From Blepharisma japonicum (lineage: Eukaryota; Ciliophora; Heterotrichea; Heterotrichida; Blepharismidae), in assembly GCA_949751835.1 (NCBI GenBank), contig CATKHK010000100.1, positions 62,001 through 126,000 of the forward strand: a stretch of DNA of 64,000 nucleotides. Direction: 5' to 3'. The notes below the pieces were generated by a model. The model made no database searches, was not told where the DNA came from, and was given only the letters and a program-made list of their open reading frames with translations. Positions 54,650-64,000 of the stretch are shown in pieces; the stretch's first letter is position 1; every line of letters starts with the position of its first letter. Position numbers and translations under genes: made by a program.

Positions 54650-55200
54650 TGAAAAAAGTACCCAATTGATTTTCCTTCTCCTTTCAAGTTTTGACTGGGC
54701 GTATTATTTGCCTTCTTCAGCTTCAACTCACTCTTCTTGATATTTCACGTAATAATTCCCCCGAGTAAATTCTTTGTATAAGCTTTTTAATTTTAACTTA
54801 TCTCTGTTTCTATCTCCCCTTGCTATTTCTTTTCCTAATTTAGCTCTAGCAATATTTTTGCTAACCGTAATTTTTCTCTAGTTTTCAATATTTCCTGCAT
54901 TTCTTCTCACTTTTGACTTTTTTTTTGTTGAATCTCTACTCTTTCTTCTCTTTTGGGCCTTTTTTGCATTTTTTGAATTATTTGCTTTCTTTCTTTTTTT
55001 AAATTTTTACTTTTTAAACTTTCCTTTTATTTTGTCATTCAATTTGCAAGACACTCGGTTGACTGACTGTTCAGCCAATATCAGCTTTCTGCTATCCAAC
55101 ACTTCTCCCTCTTTACTTGGTGCCCAAGCTCGACTTTTCTCTTTCACCTCAAGCTCTATTTCTTTCTCTTCTATTTTCATCACTTTCCTCTAACTCCAAC
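54650..55200 (-). pseudogene. Decayed gene remnant, coiled-coil type
   Basis: Read on the minus strand, pieces such as KIEEKEIELEVKEKSRAWAP, KRPKREERVEIQQKKSQKW and SLYKEFTRGNYYVKYQEEW look protein-coding and helical, but they lie in different frames with TAA and TAG between them. No family was recognised. Base composition is Lys/Glu-codon-rich, unlike the spacers on either side. It is interpreted as the remains of a coiled-coil gene. Confidence 0.45.
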
Positions 55201-55521
55201 ATCTCTTCATCTTTATTTTATCCTTCCTAAAAAATCAATCAAATTATTAAAGCTATCATCTAGATATCCAGCATCCGTTGCCCATCAAAAATATAATGTA
55301 ATAGAATCCACTAACGCATATACACATTTCTACATTCCATTCTCAGGCATCAGCGGTATTTTTAAGCCAGGTGAGAGCTGATTTTTCACAAAAATAAAAA
55401 GTTTGTGCCATCAATAACACATTTTTCATTAGTTCTTGCTTAATTATTTTATATAAATTTAAAGATTTTCTGATTTATTTAAAATGTAAATTTAAATTGT
55501 CACTTTTCAAAACATCATTTA
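55201..55521. other. Intergenic before unit 3
   Basis: A 321-nt spacer. Tandem unit 3 begins within it, at about 55,449. Nothing else was seen. Confidence 0.4.
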
Positions 55522-56370
55522 TTATATTACTTGAAATTTTAATTCTCTCCATATGATACTATTTCCATCTTTAAAAGTTGTAAAACTGTCCCCAAGAGCA
55601 TCTCCTTTGCCTGATATTCATTCTCTATTGTCTGTCAAACCTCTAAATTGTCAACATGCCTTATAGAACCCACAATTTTCTGGATCAATATTCATTTTGC
55701 AATCTTTCATAGGGCAATAAGCGATAACTGAACTCATAGAAAATACCCCTTTTCCAAGGCAGCTAATAACTTTTTTACGATAAGCCGCACAATTCCGATT
55801 TTTACATCGGCCAATAAATGAGATCCCTGGGGAGACAATTCTCCATGGAGGAGCAGTTTTGCTAAATTTAATTTCTTCTCGATTTCTCAAGTCATTAAAG
55901 TTTATTGTTGGCATTCCCGGTCAATCTCCTCCTCCTCTCAATCTAAGTACCAGATGAAGAGTAGAATCACTTGGAATTCTATAATAATTAAAAGTTTTAT
56001 CATCATCTAATTGTTTACCAGCAAAGATTAAGCGCTGCTGATCCAGAGGAATATCCTCTATATCCTTTATTTTTATCTTTAGATTTTTAATGGTATCTTC
56101 CCTAGAGAGACAAGAAAAAGTAATTGTTTTCATCGTAAGAGTTTCTACAAAAATATGAAAAATTTGCACAAGCTGAAGAGGTTCTTGGAAATTCATCCTT
56201 ATTGCATCATATTCTCTTACTTCCTTCCCTTGGTAATAATATCATTGCTCATTTGGTGAAATACCAGATATTTCTTCAACCTTATCTTTTATAGTTTCCA
56301 AGTCGCCAGATGTTTGTGGAACATTGATGACATAATCGCCATAAATTGATGTAATGCTAAGTATTTCCAT
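55522..56370 (-). CDS. Double ubiquitin-like/Cys-rich protein with intact LRLRGG, locus 6 (282 aa)
   Basis: The frame runs from ATG 56370 through TGA-Trp codons (EQWYYYQGKE, GDWPGMP, ACWQFRGL, REWISGKG) to TAA 55522. Residues 1-65 are a weak ubiquitin-like domain. Residues 71-147 are a clear ubiquitin: [13 protein letters not shown], then [20 protein letters not shown], ending [12 protein letters not shown] at 147 and followed by GDW. Lys equivalents of K11 (K81) and K48 (K119) are kept; K63 is Ser134. From 150 on is the Cys-rich domain ([53 protein letters not shown]). As in ubiquitin-ribosomal fusions, cleavage after GG147 by deubiquitinases is plausible but unproven. Confidence 0.82.
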
Positions 56371-57294
56371 TCCTTCTATAATTATTACCTAAATATGAAG
56401 TCGCTAACAAATGGGCGATCTATTCTAACTAATATGAAAACCAATCTCCATAACTAATCTATATCAATTATTCTCAATTATAATTAAGATTTATGCTTTT
56501 TATTGCTTTAATCAATTATTGAAGCCTATGCTTATAAAAATCATCTCAAATATTACTATAAATGATAGAATTTTTTATTTAATATTGAAATACACCTTAT
56601 TTTGATAAGAATGGTTAAGGTCACCAAATATACAATTGTTTTCAAGGTTTTATGATTTTATCATTCCCCTATAAATTAATCCCTAATATATGCTATCACC
56701 ATTTTTCTTCTTTCTACAAAGCTATTGGGTTTTGATAGCGTTATTATAACTGAATAGAATAAAAGGCTTCGATTTCTCTTTGTAGAATTCAAGACAATCG
56801 TTAGACCTCATAAGATACCGCTAATAACAGCTAGAGATTTCTTTTATCAGCTTTTATCTAAATCAATTTTTCTTTACTCTGAATCAACTTGAACTCTATA
56901 TGAGATATTTAATAATAAAGCTTAACACTAATTCTCTTTGAGAGATTATTTAATTGATCCAAAGGCTTAAAGTTAGAATTAAATAATAACTTATTACAAA
57001 AGACTTTCAAGAAAAGCCACAGCAGGGCTTTAAATGATTATAAGTCTATTTGTGTTTGTTTACTGTTTTTAAAATCGTGCCTGATGAATAGGGATAAAAA
57101 GCATTTTTCTATTGTAAAAATATTGATAGTTATAAATATTTATTATTATTATTGATCATGCCTATGGAATAGTCAATATAACTGCCACTCAAATTTTCTT
57201 TACTTATGAACAAAATTTATTGTTTGATTCGATCTCCGGACGATTTTTTGACCCTAAAAAAAGTGATAGATTAATTAATATTAAGTTTAAGCGT
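56371..57294. other. Divergent spacer between locus 6 and PAP2
   Basis: About 920 nt. The first 760 nt match the other units' spacers. Bases 57,136-57,294 are open in the PAP2 frame without an ATG (YGIVNITATQIFFTYEQN), which may be an unrecognised upstream exon or untranslated leader. Confidence 0.45.
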
Positions 57295-58434
57295 ATGGAA
57301 CTTAACCCAAGCACCCTCAATATCATAGTAACAAGCATTTTCGCACTAATCTGCACACTCTTACAAATAATCATACAAGAGCAGCTTGAAGACTCCAGCG
57401 CAGACTATATAGAATGACTGCAAGCCGATCGTAACTCATTCAGTGAATTCATATTTAAAGCATTTGGATTTATTACACAACTAGTTTATGTAGGCACTGG
57501 AGTTATTTTATTCCTTAATTTTAATCGACACATAGGCTTTCTGACTTTAAGTTTTGGCTTAACAGGAGCTGCTTTATCTACTTTACTAAAACTTATGTAT
57601 GCCCAACCAAGACCTTATTGAAAATATTCTCATATTGCTGGCTTAGACTGTGCTACAGATTGAGGTACCCCATCAGGCCACGCCTTGAGTGCTGGCTGCG
57701 TTCTATTTTATATTGGGCCGATCTGGATTAATTCCTCTAAAAGAAAACTATGAAAAATATGCCTAATTATTTTTGCTGTTTTTATTACAGGATTTAATAG
57801 AAATTATTTAGGGGCACATTTTTATTCCCAAGTCGTGCTTGGATATTCTTATTCTCTGCTATTTATTTCGATTGTAGCTCATCCTTATTCATATGAAAAA
57901 TTAAGGAAGATTAGCAGAGAGGTGGTATATGCTACTCATGGATTAGCGGGGATTATGTTTTTGACAGCGAGTTTGCTGTATTGTTTTAGAAAGCCTTATT
58001 GGGATGAAGAGTGGGGGAGAAATTATAGTGAAAAATGTGGAGGGAAGCTGCATGATGGGCAACCGATGATAAGTGATTTTACGCAGACTAGCTATATTTG
58101 TATAGTCGCAGGATTGAGCTTGGGATATTATAAGTTGGAAATTAAAGGGCTACCAAAATTTACAATTAAAAACTTTGCAATTTCTATAGGAATTGCAGGG
58201 GTTTGTGCTGGGATAATCTTAGGCTGCGCTTTTTTGTTTTCTCTATTTTTGGATGGAATATTTTTAGCTTTTGCTGTAGGAATTACAGGGTATTTTGGAG
58301 GGTTTTCATTAGGCAATGTGGTTCCTTTAATTATTTATAAGATATTAGGAGTCAAAATTGATAAAGGCGAGTTTGGCTTTAAGTTTCGTGAAATTGACGA
58401 AGTTGATTTGCCAAGGGTGGGGTATAAAGGATAA
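57295..58434 (+). CDS. PAP2-family membrane phosphatase (379 aa)
   Basis: With three TGA-Trp in the first half the frame is complete. ATG 57295 (MELNPSTLNI) is the first Met; the frame is open upstream but lacks ATG. All three PAP2 motifs are present: K99-x6-R106-P107 (KLMYAQPRP), PSGH at 126-129, and R169-x5-H175 in NRNYLGAHFYSQVVLG. The Asp usual after the third-motif His is Gln, as in glucose-6-phosphatase (HQV-type). Multiple hydrophobic spans (for example LICTLLQIII, IGIAGVCAGIILGCAFLF) place it in a membrane, likely ER or endosomal. Substrate is unknown: a sugar phosphate or lipid phosphate. Confidence 0.87.
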
Positions 58435-58572
58435 TTTTATAATTAAACTGAAATTTTATTGCTTATAATTTAATAGATTTTATGAAAACTCTCATTATAT
58501 GGCAGAATTATTACATAAACTCCATTTTTATATGTTATATTTTGACTAAAATTTTATGCATAAATCTTAAAT

Positions 58573-60366
58573 ATGAATCCAAAACAATGCTCTGAGCCAG
58601 ACTGTGAACTTGAAGCTGAGTATGGATGCCAATGTACCACTCCTGAGACTTACTTATGCAAACTGCACTTAATGGAACATTGTGAATTGCCCAATAGGGA
58701 TCATAGCGTCGAGTCTGTTTTTCTAAACCCATATGAAGGGACACAAAAAGCAATTCTAGAATTCCTCGCAAGCCAACTGTCTGAAAATGAGAAATCAAGG
58801 GAAAATATCACTGCATCCTTTGGACAACACCTTAACAGCTCTGAAGACAGCTTTGAGAATTTCTTAAAAACGCTAGACTCTGAATCAGCAGAAATTAAAA
58901 GTTGCTTTGAAAAGATTTCTGAGGCTAAAAAGCTATCAAAACTGGAGCAGGATCCTCTGCTAAAGTTATTAGCTTTACACCCTAATGAAGCTATTGAGAA
59001 AATTAAATCAATGCTATCATGCAAACCAAATTCATATAGAAATATCAATTTATTTTGCGGTCTGACTGAAGAAATCGAAAAAATAATCGAAGCTTTTATC
59101 AAAAACAAATTCGAAAAAATTTTAGAAAATAAGCTGTCTGGCCTAGAAAAAACTCTTGAAAAGCATGATATAATTATCAAATCGACTAATAATTATGTAG
59201 AAAATCTTAAAGACTCTGTTTCTAGCCTAATAGCGGAGAATAAAAAGAGTAAAAGAGATTTTGAAGAATGGAAACAAGAAATTGAGCAAAAAACAAAATG
59301 GGAAGTAGCCTCAAGAAATTCCCAACTCTCCAGCAGTATCACAGATATTCTCAAAGTTCCAAATTTTAACAAAAAGCAATTGAATTTTAAAAAATGAAGC
59401 CCAGAGGTTCAAATAAATGAAATTAAATCTGCAGCATTAAGCGAGACTTTTAACTCAGAAATAGAGCAAGATTCTATCAGTGTTTGCTCATTATATGAAA
59501 GTGAAATCCTCCCAATTTCTGACTCACAATATCTTTATCAAGACAATTTTGATGCAGGAGTTCAAAAAAAATCACTTTATCTTATTGAAAAAGGTATAAA
59601 CAAAATTACAAATTTGCTTATTTTTGACACGGAAAATGAAATAGAAGACATAAAAGCCCTGAATATTCCTGATCAATTAGACTCTGGCACATGCATAGCA
59701 CAGCTTCCTGATGGAAAATTATTCTGTTTTGGCAAATGTTACCCATCTTCTGGAATTTCACTGACAATTGACAAAAATTTTCGAATTCATATGATGCCAT
59801 CAGGAACACCTTGCTGCTACTCATCAGCTATCTATTTTAATAGAAATATTTATTGTTTTGGAGGGTGAAATGACAAGAAAACACCTTTAGCCTTATCAGA
59901 AAGATTTGATATGAACAAAAATAAATGAGTTAAATTAAGCCCATTACCAAATCCAGATTGCTGCTGCCATTCTTTGATTTTTAAGAAAAATATTTTAGTA
60001 TCTGGAAGTGAAAATCGACATCTTTTGAGATATTCTATTTTCGGGAATTCTTTCACAACAATTCCTTTTGAATTTGCAGAAAGGAAAAGGAAAATAATGG
60101 TAAATGCAGTCAAGTTGTATTTGATTGAATGTGGCGGATTTATTTATGAAAGTGAAATTGAAGATGATACAGCATGGAAAATCGTAGCTGTATCAGCAAT
60201 CAGTGAAATTTGTCCATGGCAAGTTTATTGCTCAAATAATAAGGGGAAAATTTATATTGGGTGCAGAGATCTGAATGAATATTACAACTTTAGTTTGGAT
60301 AGCAAAAAGATGGTTGCACATTTGCAATCCTCTCAACAAAACTGTTCGACTTTCTTTTATTTTTAA
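58573..60366 (+). CDS. Zinc-finger/coiled-coil/kelch protein (597 aa)
   Basis: Three TGA-Trp codons (FKKWSPEVQ, CFGGWNDKK, NKWVKLSP) join the frame. Residues 1-45 are a B-box-like zinc module with C6, C11, C19, C21, C29, H32, H36, C37 and H44 (QCSEPDCELEAEYGCQC, then YLCKLHLMEHC). About 55-275 are coiled coil (NKLSGLEKTLEKHDIIIKS). From about 330 kelch blades follow (FCFGKCYPSSG, SSAIYFNRNIYCFGGW, NKWVKLSPLPNPDCC). The layout resembles TRIM proteins without RING, with kelch instead of a SPRY domain. Such proteins are numerous in heterotrichs; some may act as scaffold or adaptor subunits. A decayed paralogue lies at 61380-62848. Confidence 0.85.
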
Positions 60367-60500
60367 TTCAATAGCTTTTGTTTTATTTAATAATGTCAAA
60401 AGGAAGGGGTGAGTTGATTCGTCACACCATTTAATATGTATTGAAAGACTAAATGATTTTATTAACTATTAATTGGTAAAATTATGATAAAAAGGCAAAA

Positions 60501-60779
60501 ATGAAGCTATATCTTCAGTGCCATCTATGCTATAAACTTATTTTTTACTCTCGTAGAGCCTTTACAAGTTTCTCAGATTTTCTCTTACTTAAAAGGCCAG
60601 ATATACTAGATTTTTTTAGCCTTGCTGCAAGTATTCTACTTGCATTCTATATAGTAAAATTTGAGGATATACTGAAGCTAGAGATTATAGAATGATCAAA
60701 ATTTCTCTTTTACATGAGAAAGTCCAATTCCTTTTGTACTCATGTGGGTGAACACACTATTATTTCTTGCTTTCTTACA
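60501..60779 (+). pseudogene. Membrane-protein fragment (possible channel-gene remnant)
   Basis: A frame from ATG 60501, joined by a TGA-Trp, reads MKLYLQCHLCYKLIFYSRRA, then DFFSLAASILLAFYIVKFED and IIEWSKFLF, and ends in TAA after about 92 codons. It resembles S1-S2 of the six-TM part of the gene at 21908 (SLYLHAVIYIHYLALL and ASLIFGGSLILILPEIYK) in order and spacing. The rest of that domain is absent. It is probably a remnant of a related channel gene; chance cannot be excluded. Confidence 0.35.
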
Positions 60780-61379
60780 TAAGAGGAAGAGAGAAGATAT
60801 AAAAATGACGACGTGAATAAACCGTCTATGTTATTCTCCAAAATTGAGGTTGATTCCTTGATAAGAATGCAGGCAGATCTTATGGCTGTATCGAAAGGCC
60901 CCGGTGCGTTACAATATATCCAATATTTTATTTCTGGCTCTGATGCTATCTTCGATTTTCCAGGATGCCGAATCCAAATATATAATAAAAAATGCATGAG
61001 CTTGAGTTTTTTTTTTTCATAAGAGCTTCATATATCATTCGAACCCAACACATAAATTGATAGAAGCCGCTAATTTGAAACTAAATAATATTAAATAAGA
61101 CTTAATTTAATGAAATATTTTTAAAGTAACTCCTCATGAGTTTTTCATTCAAATCAAATTTGTAGAATTTGATATTATAACATCCAATAAGCCCTAAATC
61201 ATTTTATAAATAGAATTTAGTATTATTGGTTTGTCCTATTTTTTTCAAAAAAAGCCATTTTGAAAAAAGAAAATTGGATAATAATTAAATTATTTTGTGT
61301 TAAAAGAAGTATAAATTCTAATAAAATTTAAATCTATAACATTTTAAAGCATTTCAATTTATTATCCTAAGAGGCAGCA
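60780..61379. other. Noncoding or unrecognised
   Basis: About 600 nt. A 69-codon frame at 60,813-61,022 (MNKPSMLFSKIEVDSLIRM) has no recognised domain. The rest is AT-rich. Confidence 0.35.
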
Positions 61380-62848
61380 TGCATATATATTCCTCCTTTA
61401 TTATACAAGAAGGTTGATTGCAAATACCAACAGTCTAATATTGGGTTTCCTATTATTTTCCGAGCATATCCATCTTCACATTGATAGATCCTTCATTTAT
61501 TACTCTCAATCATATACAATCTCTGAGAATTTATCAAAATTTTTATTTTATTCTTTGAATTGTTCAAAATTATAAAGATCTATAGAGAATATTGTAAAAG
61601 ATACCTATTTTCATACCTGAAATCAATATGTTTCCATTAAATATTCCACTATAGCAAATTAAATAAGTTTTAGACATTGGAGCTAATTTAATTCATCGAT
61701 TTCTATCAAAGTAAAATATAATAGACAGATTACTATAAACTATTAGCCAATCCTATATAATCCAAATTTAATCCAAAGGTCATAGCTGATGAGTAACCTG
61801 AAGGCTTTCCAAATGGTAGTAATTGGACTCTATGATCAGCATCTATTATTAGTGCTTCGTCTGAATATGTTTCACTACCAAAACATAATGATTCGTTAAT
61901 TGGAAGCTTGACAATGCATATGCCTTCGTCTAATGATTTACTTTCTATTTTTTAATTTCTTTTTTACCACTTTCAGTGTTATTAATTATCAAAAAAGTTA
62001 CCTCTTCAAGGTAAAGATATGTGATCTAGTGATAAATTTTGATGTATTCTTGGTAAGCTTGGATTAACGATAAATCAAAAATAAGATTTTGGCTTTTATA
62101 TAATTAGCAAGTTTCCTTAAAATCTTTCTCTATTTCTGGGGAGTTATTTGCTGAGTTTAAAATTTCAGATGTTTTAGCTCGAATGCCTTAAGTAGAATAA
62201 TAATTGATTTTCTTAGTCTATTTGACTTTGGATTTGTTTTGTTGCATTATAGCAAGATTAATTGAGTTGAAAAGTAAGCAATCTGTCATTGCTAAGGACT
62301 AATGCTCCATTTTCTAATTTTTAGGCTTGGTCAAATATATTTTTGACATTTATCTTTTTATAAAATAAAATCATCTAGCTCAATTCTTTTGTTTCTTTAG
62401 TATTTTTGATAATTCTGTATTAGCATAGATAATCGATTTTAATGCTTTATGAACATTTAAGAACAAATTCTTATAAAATTTCTCTCTATTTCTTTGACTC
62501 TAATATCTTAATCATAACCTTTAACTTTTGATAACAAATTAATCTGACCTTCATCAGGCGTAGAAATATTCTTTTCAATAAATTGAGTTTTACTTGATTT
62601 TTCAATTTTTAAATAATTAGAAATTGTTTCAGAGATTCCCAATCTTCCCAGCTTTTCATAAAGCCATTTAATCTCCCTATCTTTTTCTTTAATTATTTGC
62701 GTTGAATACTCTAAATTTTTTTAAGAGATTCAATCTCTTTGGTATGCTTTTGCATTATTTTTATACATGCAGTTAGCTTTCTTTCAAGTAATAAATTTTT
62801 TTCTTTTTCTGAATTATACAAAGCATTGAAGTCTTCAAGTTGTTCCAT
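61380..62848 (-). pseudogene. Decayed coiled-coil/kelch paralogue
   Basis: The minus strand starts MEQLEDFNALYNSEKEKNLL, coiled coil, and continues after a 1-nt shift in an A-run with KEKDREIKWLYEKLGRLG. After a decayed middle, kelch pieces appear (LPINESLCFGSETYSDEAL, FGKPSGYSSAMTFGLN, NRWIKLAPMSKTYLICYSG) that align with the kelch half of the gene at 58573. In-frame TAA and TAG codons and shifts break the gene many times. It has no zinc module. It is a pseudogene of the same broad family. Confidence 0.7.
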
Positions 62849-62908
62849 TTTTGATAATTTTTAAAATTAAATTTCTTTCCTATTAATAGCTTCTAATAAG
62901 CATGATCT

Positions 62909-64000
62909 GCAGTCATTTTTATTTAAGTTGCTGATCTGTTTTCATAATTATTTTATTCATATATCAGAAATTTGTTGACTTACACTATATTGTCATTAAT
63001 TTCATAGCAAGACAAACAACATTAACTGAGCATTAGCATCATCAGCTAGTTAAAATTTATAAATGGAGCTTAAAAAAGAAAGTCAAGCTAAATTGTTAAA
63101 TTTTCAATTCAATTCAACTGATCTTAATAAAAGGGGTTGCGCCTTTGGAGTGCTCACATTTTGTTTTATCCTGGAACTTTGGATTCTGGCAATCCAATTA
63201 CTTTTTCATTAATTTATCCTAATAAATACAGAATTTTCCCTTTCTGTGAATAGTCGCTGCATAAGAAAGAGTTTCTTAATTCGTGCTGCTGAATATCTAA
63301 GTTAGTATAAAAAATTCGGATATAATTAAATATGCCTCAAGCTAATTCTTCTTCTATCTGTTTTTGCTTTTTGATTTCTTACTTTTTAGTTTTATATTCT
63401 ACCTCTTAATAAACAAAAATTTTCTTTTCTTTTAAATTTCTCCTTTCCATCTGTAATCCTCTTCTCTCTTATCATATAAGCCTCAAATAAGCTTTTTCTT
63501 CAGAGCTCTCGCAATTATCTTTTTAATTTCATTATTTTATAAAGCCTTTCATAACTCAAACATAAAAAGTTAGCCGTTTTTATAAAATTAAGCCTTTTAA
63601 ATCTCATCATCGCAATTTTAAATAAATCTTCAAATCTCAGCAATTTCCATAATAAGGCAGATATCAGCTTCCTAAAATTATTATTTTGCTTAAAACTTTA
63701 GTTCATCAGTAAATTCTTAACTAAAATTAATTATTTTTTAGAATGATTTATTTACAGCTGATAAAATCGCTGAGACTTATCCAAATTCTTATAGTCAAAT
63801 ATTTCAATTTGTGTCTTATATCTAATGCAAAATTTTATGCAAAAGTGTGCTTTTTCGCATGTATCTTCCGTAACTCTGCCATATTTTTATGGATAAAACG
63901 GCTAAGAGAAATCTAGCGATTATAAAAAATAGAAATGAAAATCGTTTTCTTACTCATACTCAGCCTGACTGCATTTGGAATGAGAAATGATATGTTTAAG
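62909..64000 (+). repeat. Segmental repeat copy C (cut by window end)
   Basis: Similar to copy B from its left end (ctgcagtcatttttatttaa) through the leader of the acidic-protein gene. The short frame LFYPGTLDSGNPITFSLIYP (63,155-63,253) is kept in both copies. The segment is intact up to the window edge, so a third acidic-protein gene and perhaps another protease gene may follow. Confidence 0.85.
63935..64000 (+). CDS. Secreted acidic repeat protein, copy C (5' end only)
   Basis: The first 22 codons are inside the window and encode the signal peptide MKIVFLLILSLTAFGMRND, with one change from copies A and B, then MFK. The DTDSS array would begin outside. The gene looks intact as far as it can be seen. 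Confidence 0.7.
   Translation, partial: MKIVFLLILSLTAFGMRNDMFK

Larger units (their letters stand above)
55449..58434. repeat. Tandem unit 3 (ubiquitin-like gene plus intact PAP2 gene)
   Basis: Same order as units 1 and 2, but the PAP2 gene is complete. Similarity to units 1 and 2 runs from about 55,449 to about 57,890 and then continues only here as the C-terminal half of PAP2. Unit 3 therefore looks closest to the ancestral arrangement. Confidence 0.8.

Noticed and set aside
40049-64000. Transposon or virus-like element as the driver of the repeats
   Set aside because: No transposase, reverse transcriptase, integrase or capsid gene and no clear terminal inverted repeats were seen. The repeats are explained as segmental gene duplications.
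63700-64000. Telomere or chromosome end at the right edge
   Set aside because: No CCCTAA-type repeat is present; the window simply stops inside copy C.

Overview
The window looks like somatic (macronuclear) DNA of a heterotrich ciliate, most probably Blepharisma or a close relative. Three things point there. (1) TGA is read as tryptophan: at least fifteen genes run through in-frame TGA at positions where their families carry Trp, including the FCP1-like phosphatase active site (TGA encodes W103 in DLDWT) and WD-repeat ends; only TAA and TAG end genes. (2) Introns are 15 nt long, GTA...TAG. (3) Spacers are short and very AT-rich, and the gene content is ciliary. Stentor has similar introns but the standard code. 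The species call is inference. No telomere repeat, tRNA, rRNA, CRISPR array or virus-like element was seen.

Bases 1 to about 40,050 are a compact, mostly single-copy region. It encodes axoneme and centriole proteins (SPAG6/PF16, CFAP57, WDR90/POC16, LC8 dynein light chain, coiled-coil proteins), housekeeping proteins (GAPDH, 14-3-3, RNA polymerase III subunit RPC11, FCP1-like CTD phosphatase, NUDT5-like Nudix hydrolase, mevalonate diphosphate decarboxylase, an EME1-like nuclease subunit), signalling proteins (GSK3-like kinase, two cyclin-like proteins, tandem C2 proteins, a WD40/six-TM channel fusion, a candidate stand-alone voltage-sensor protein) and two cysteine-rich surface proteins. Divergent genes can be about 65 bp apart and convergent ones 16 to 21 bp apart.

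Bases about 40,900 to 64,000 are an accessory, repeat-built region. Three copies (A, B, C; C cut by the window end) of a segment carry a small secreted acidic protein with DTDSS repeats, next to a pepsin-like aspartyl protease gene that is whole only in B. Between them lie six loci of a family with two ubiquitin-like domains and a Cys-rich domain (three intact, three decayed), three of them in tandem units shared with a PAP2 phosphatase that is intact only in the last unit. A zinc-finger/kelch gene, a decayed paralogue of it and other gene remnants fill the rest.

The left part reads as ordinary core genome. The right part reads as a gene-family nursery with repeated duplication, truncation and decay. 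The most interesting items are the ubiquitin-like/PAP2 units, the voltage-sensor-only candidate, the acidic protein/protease segment and small genes visible only when TGA is read as Trp.
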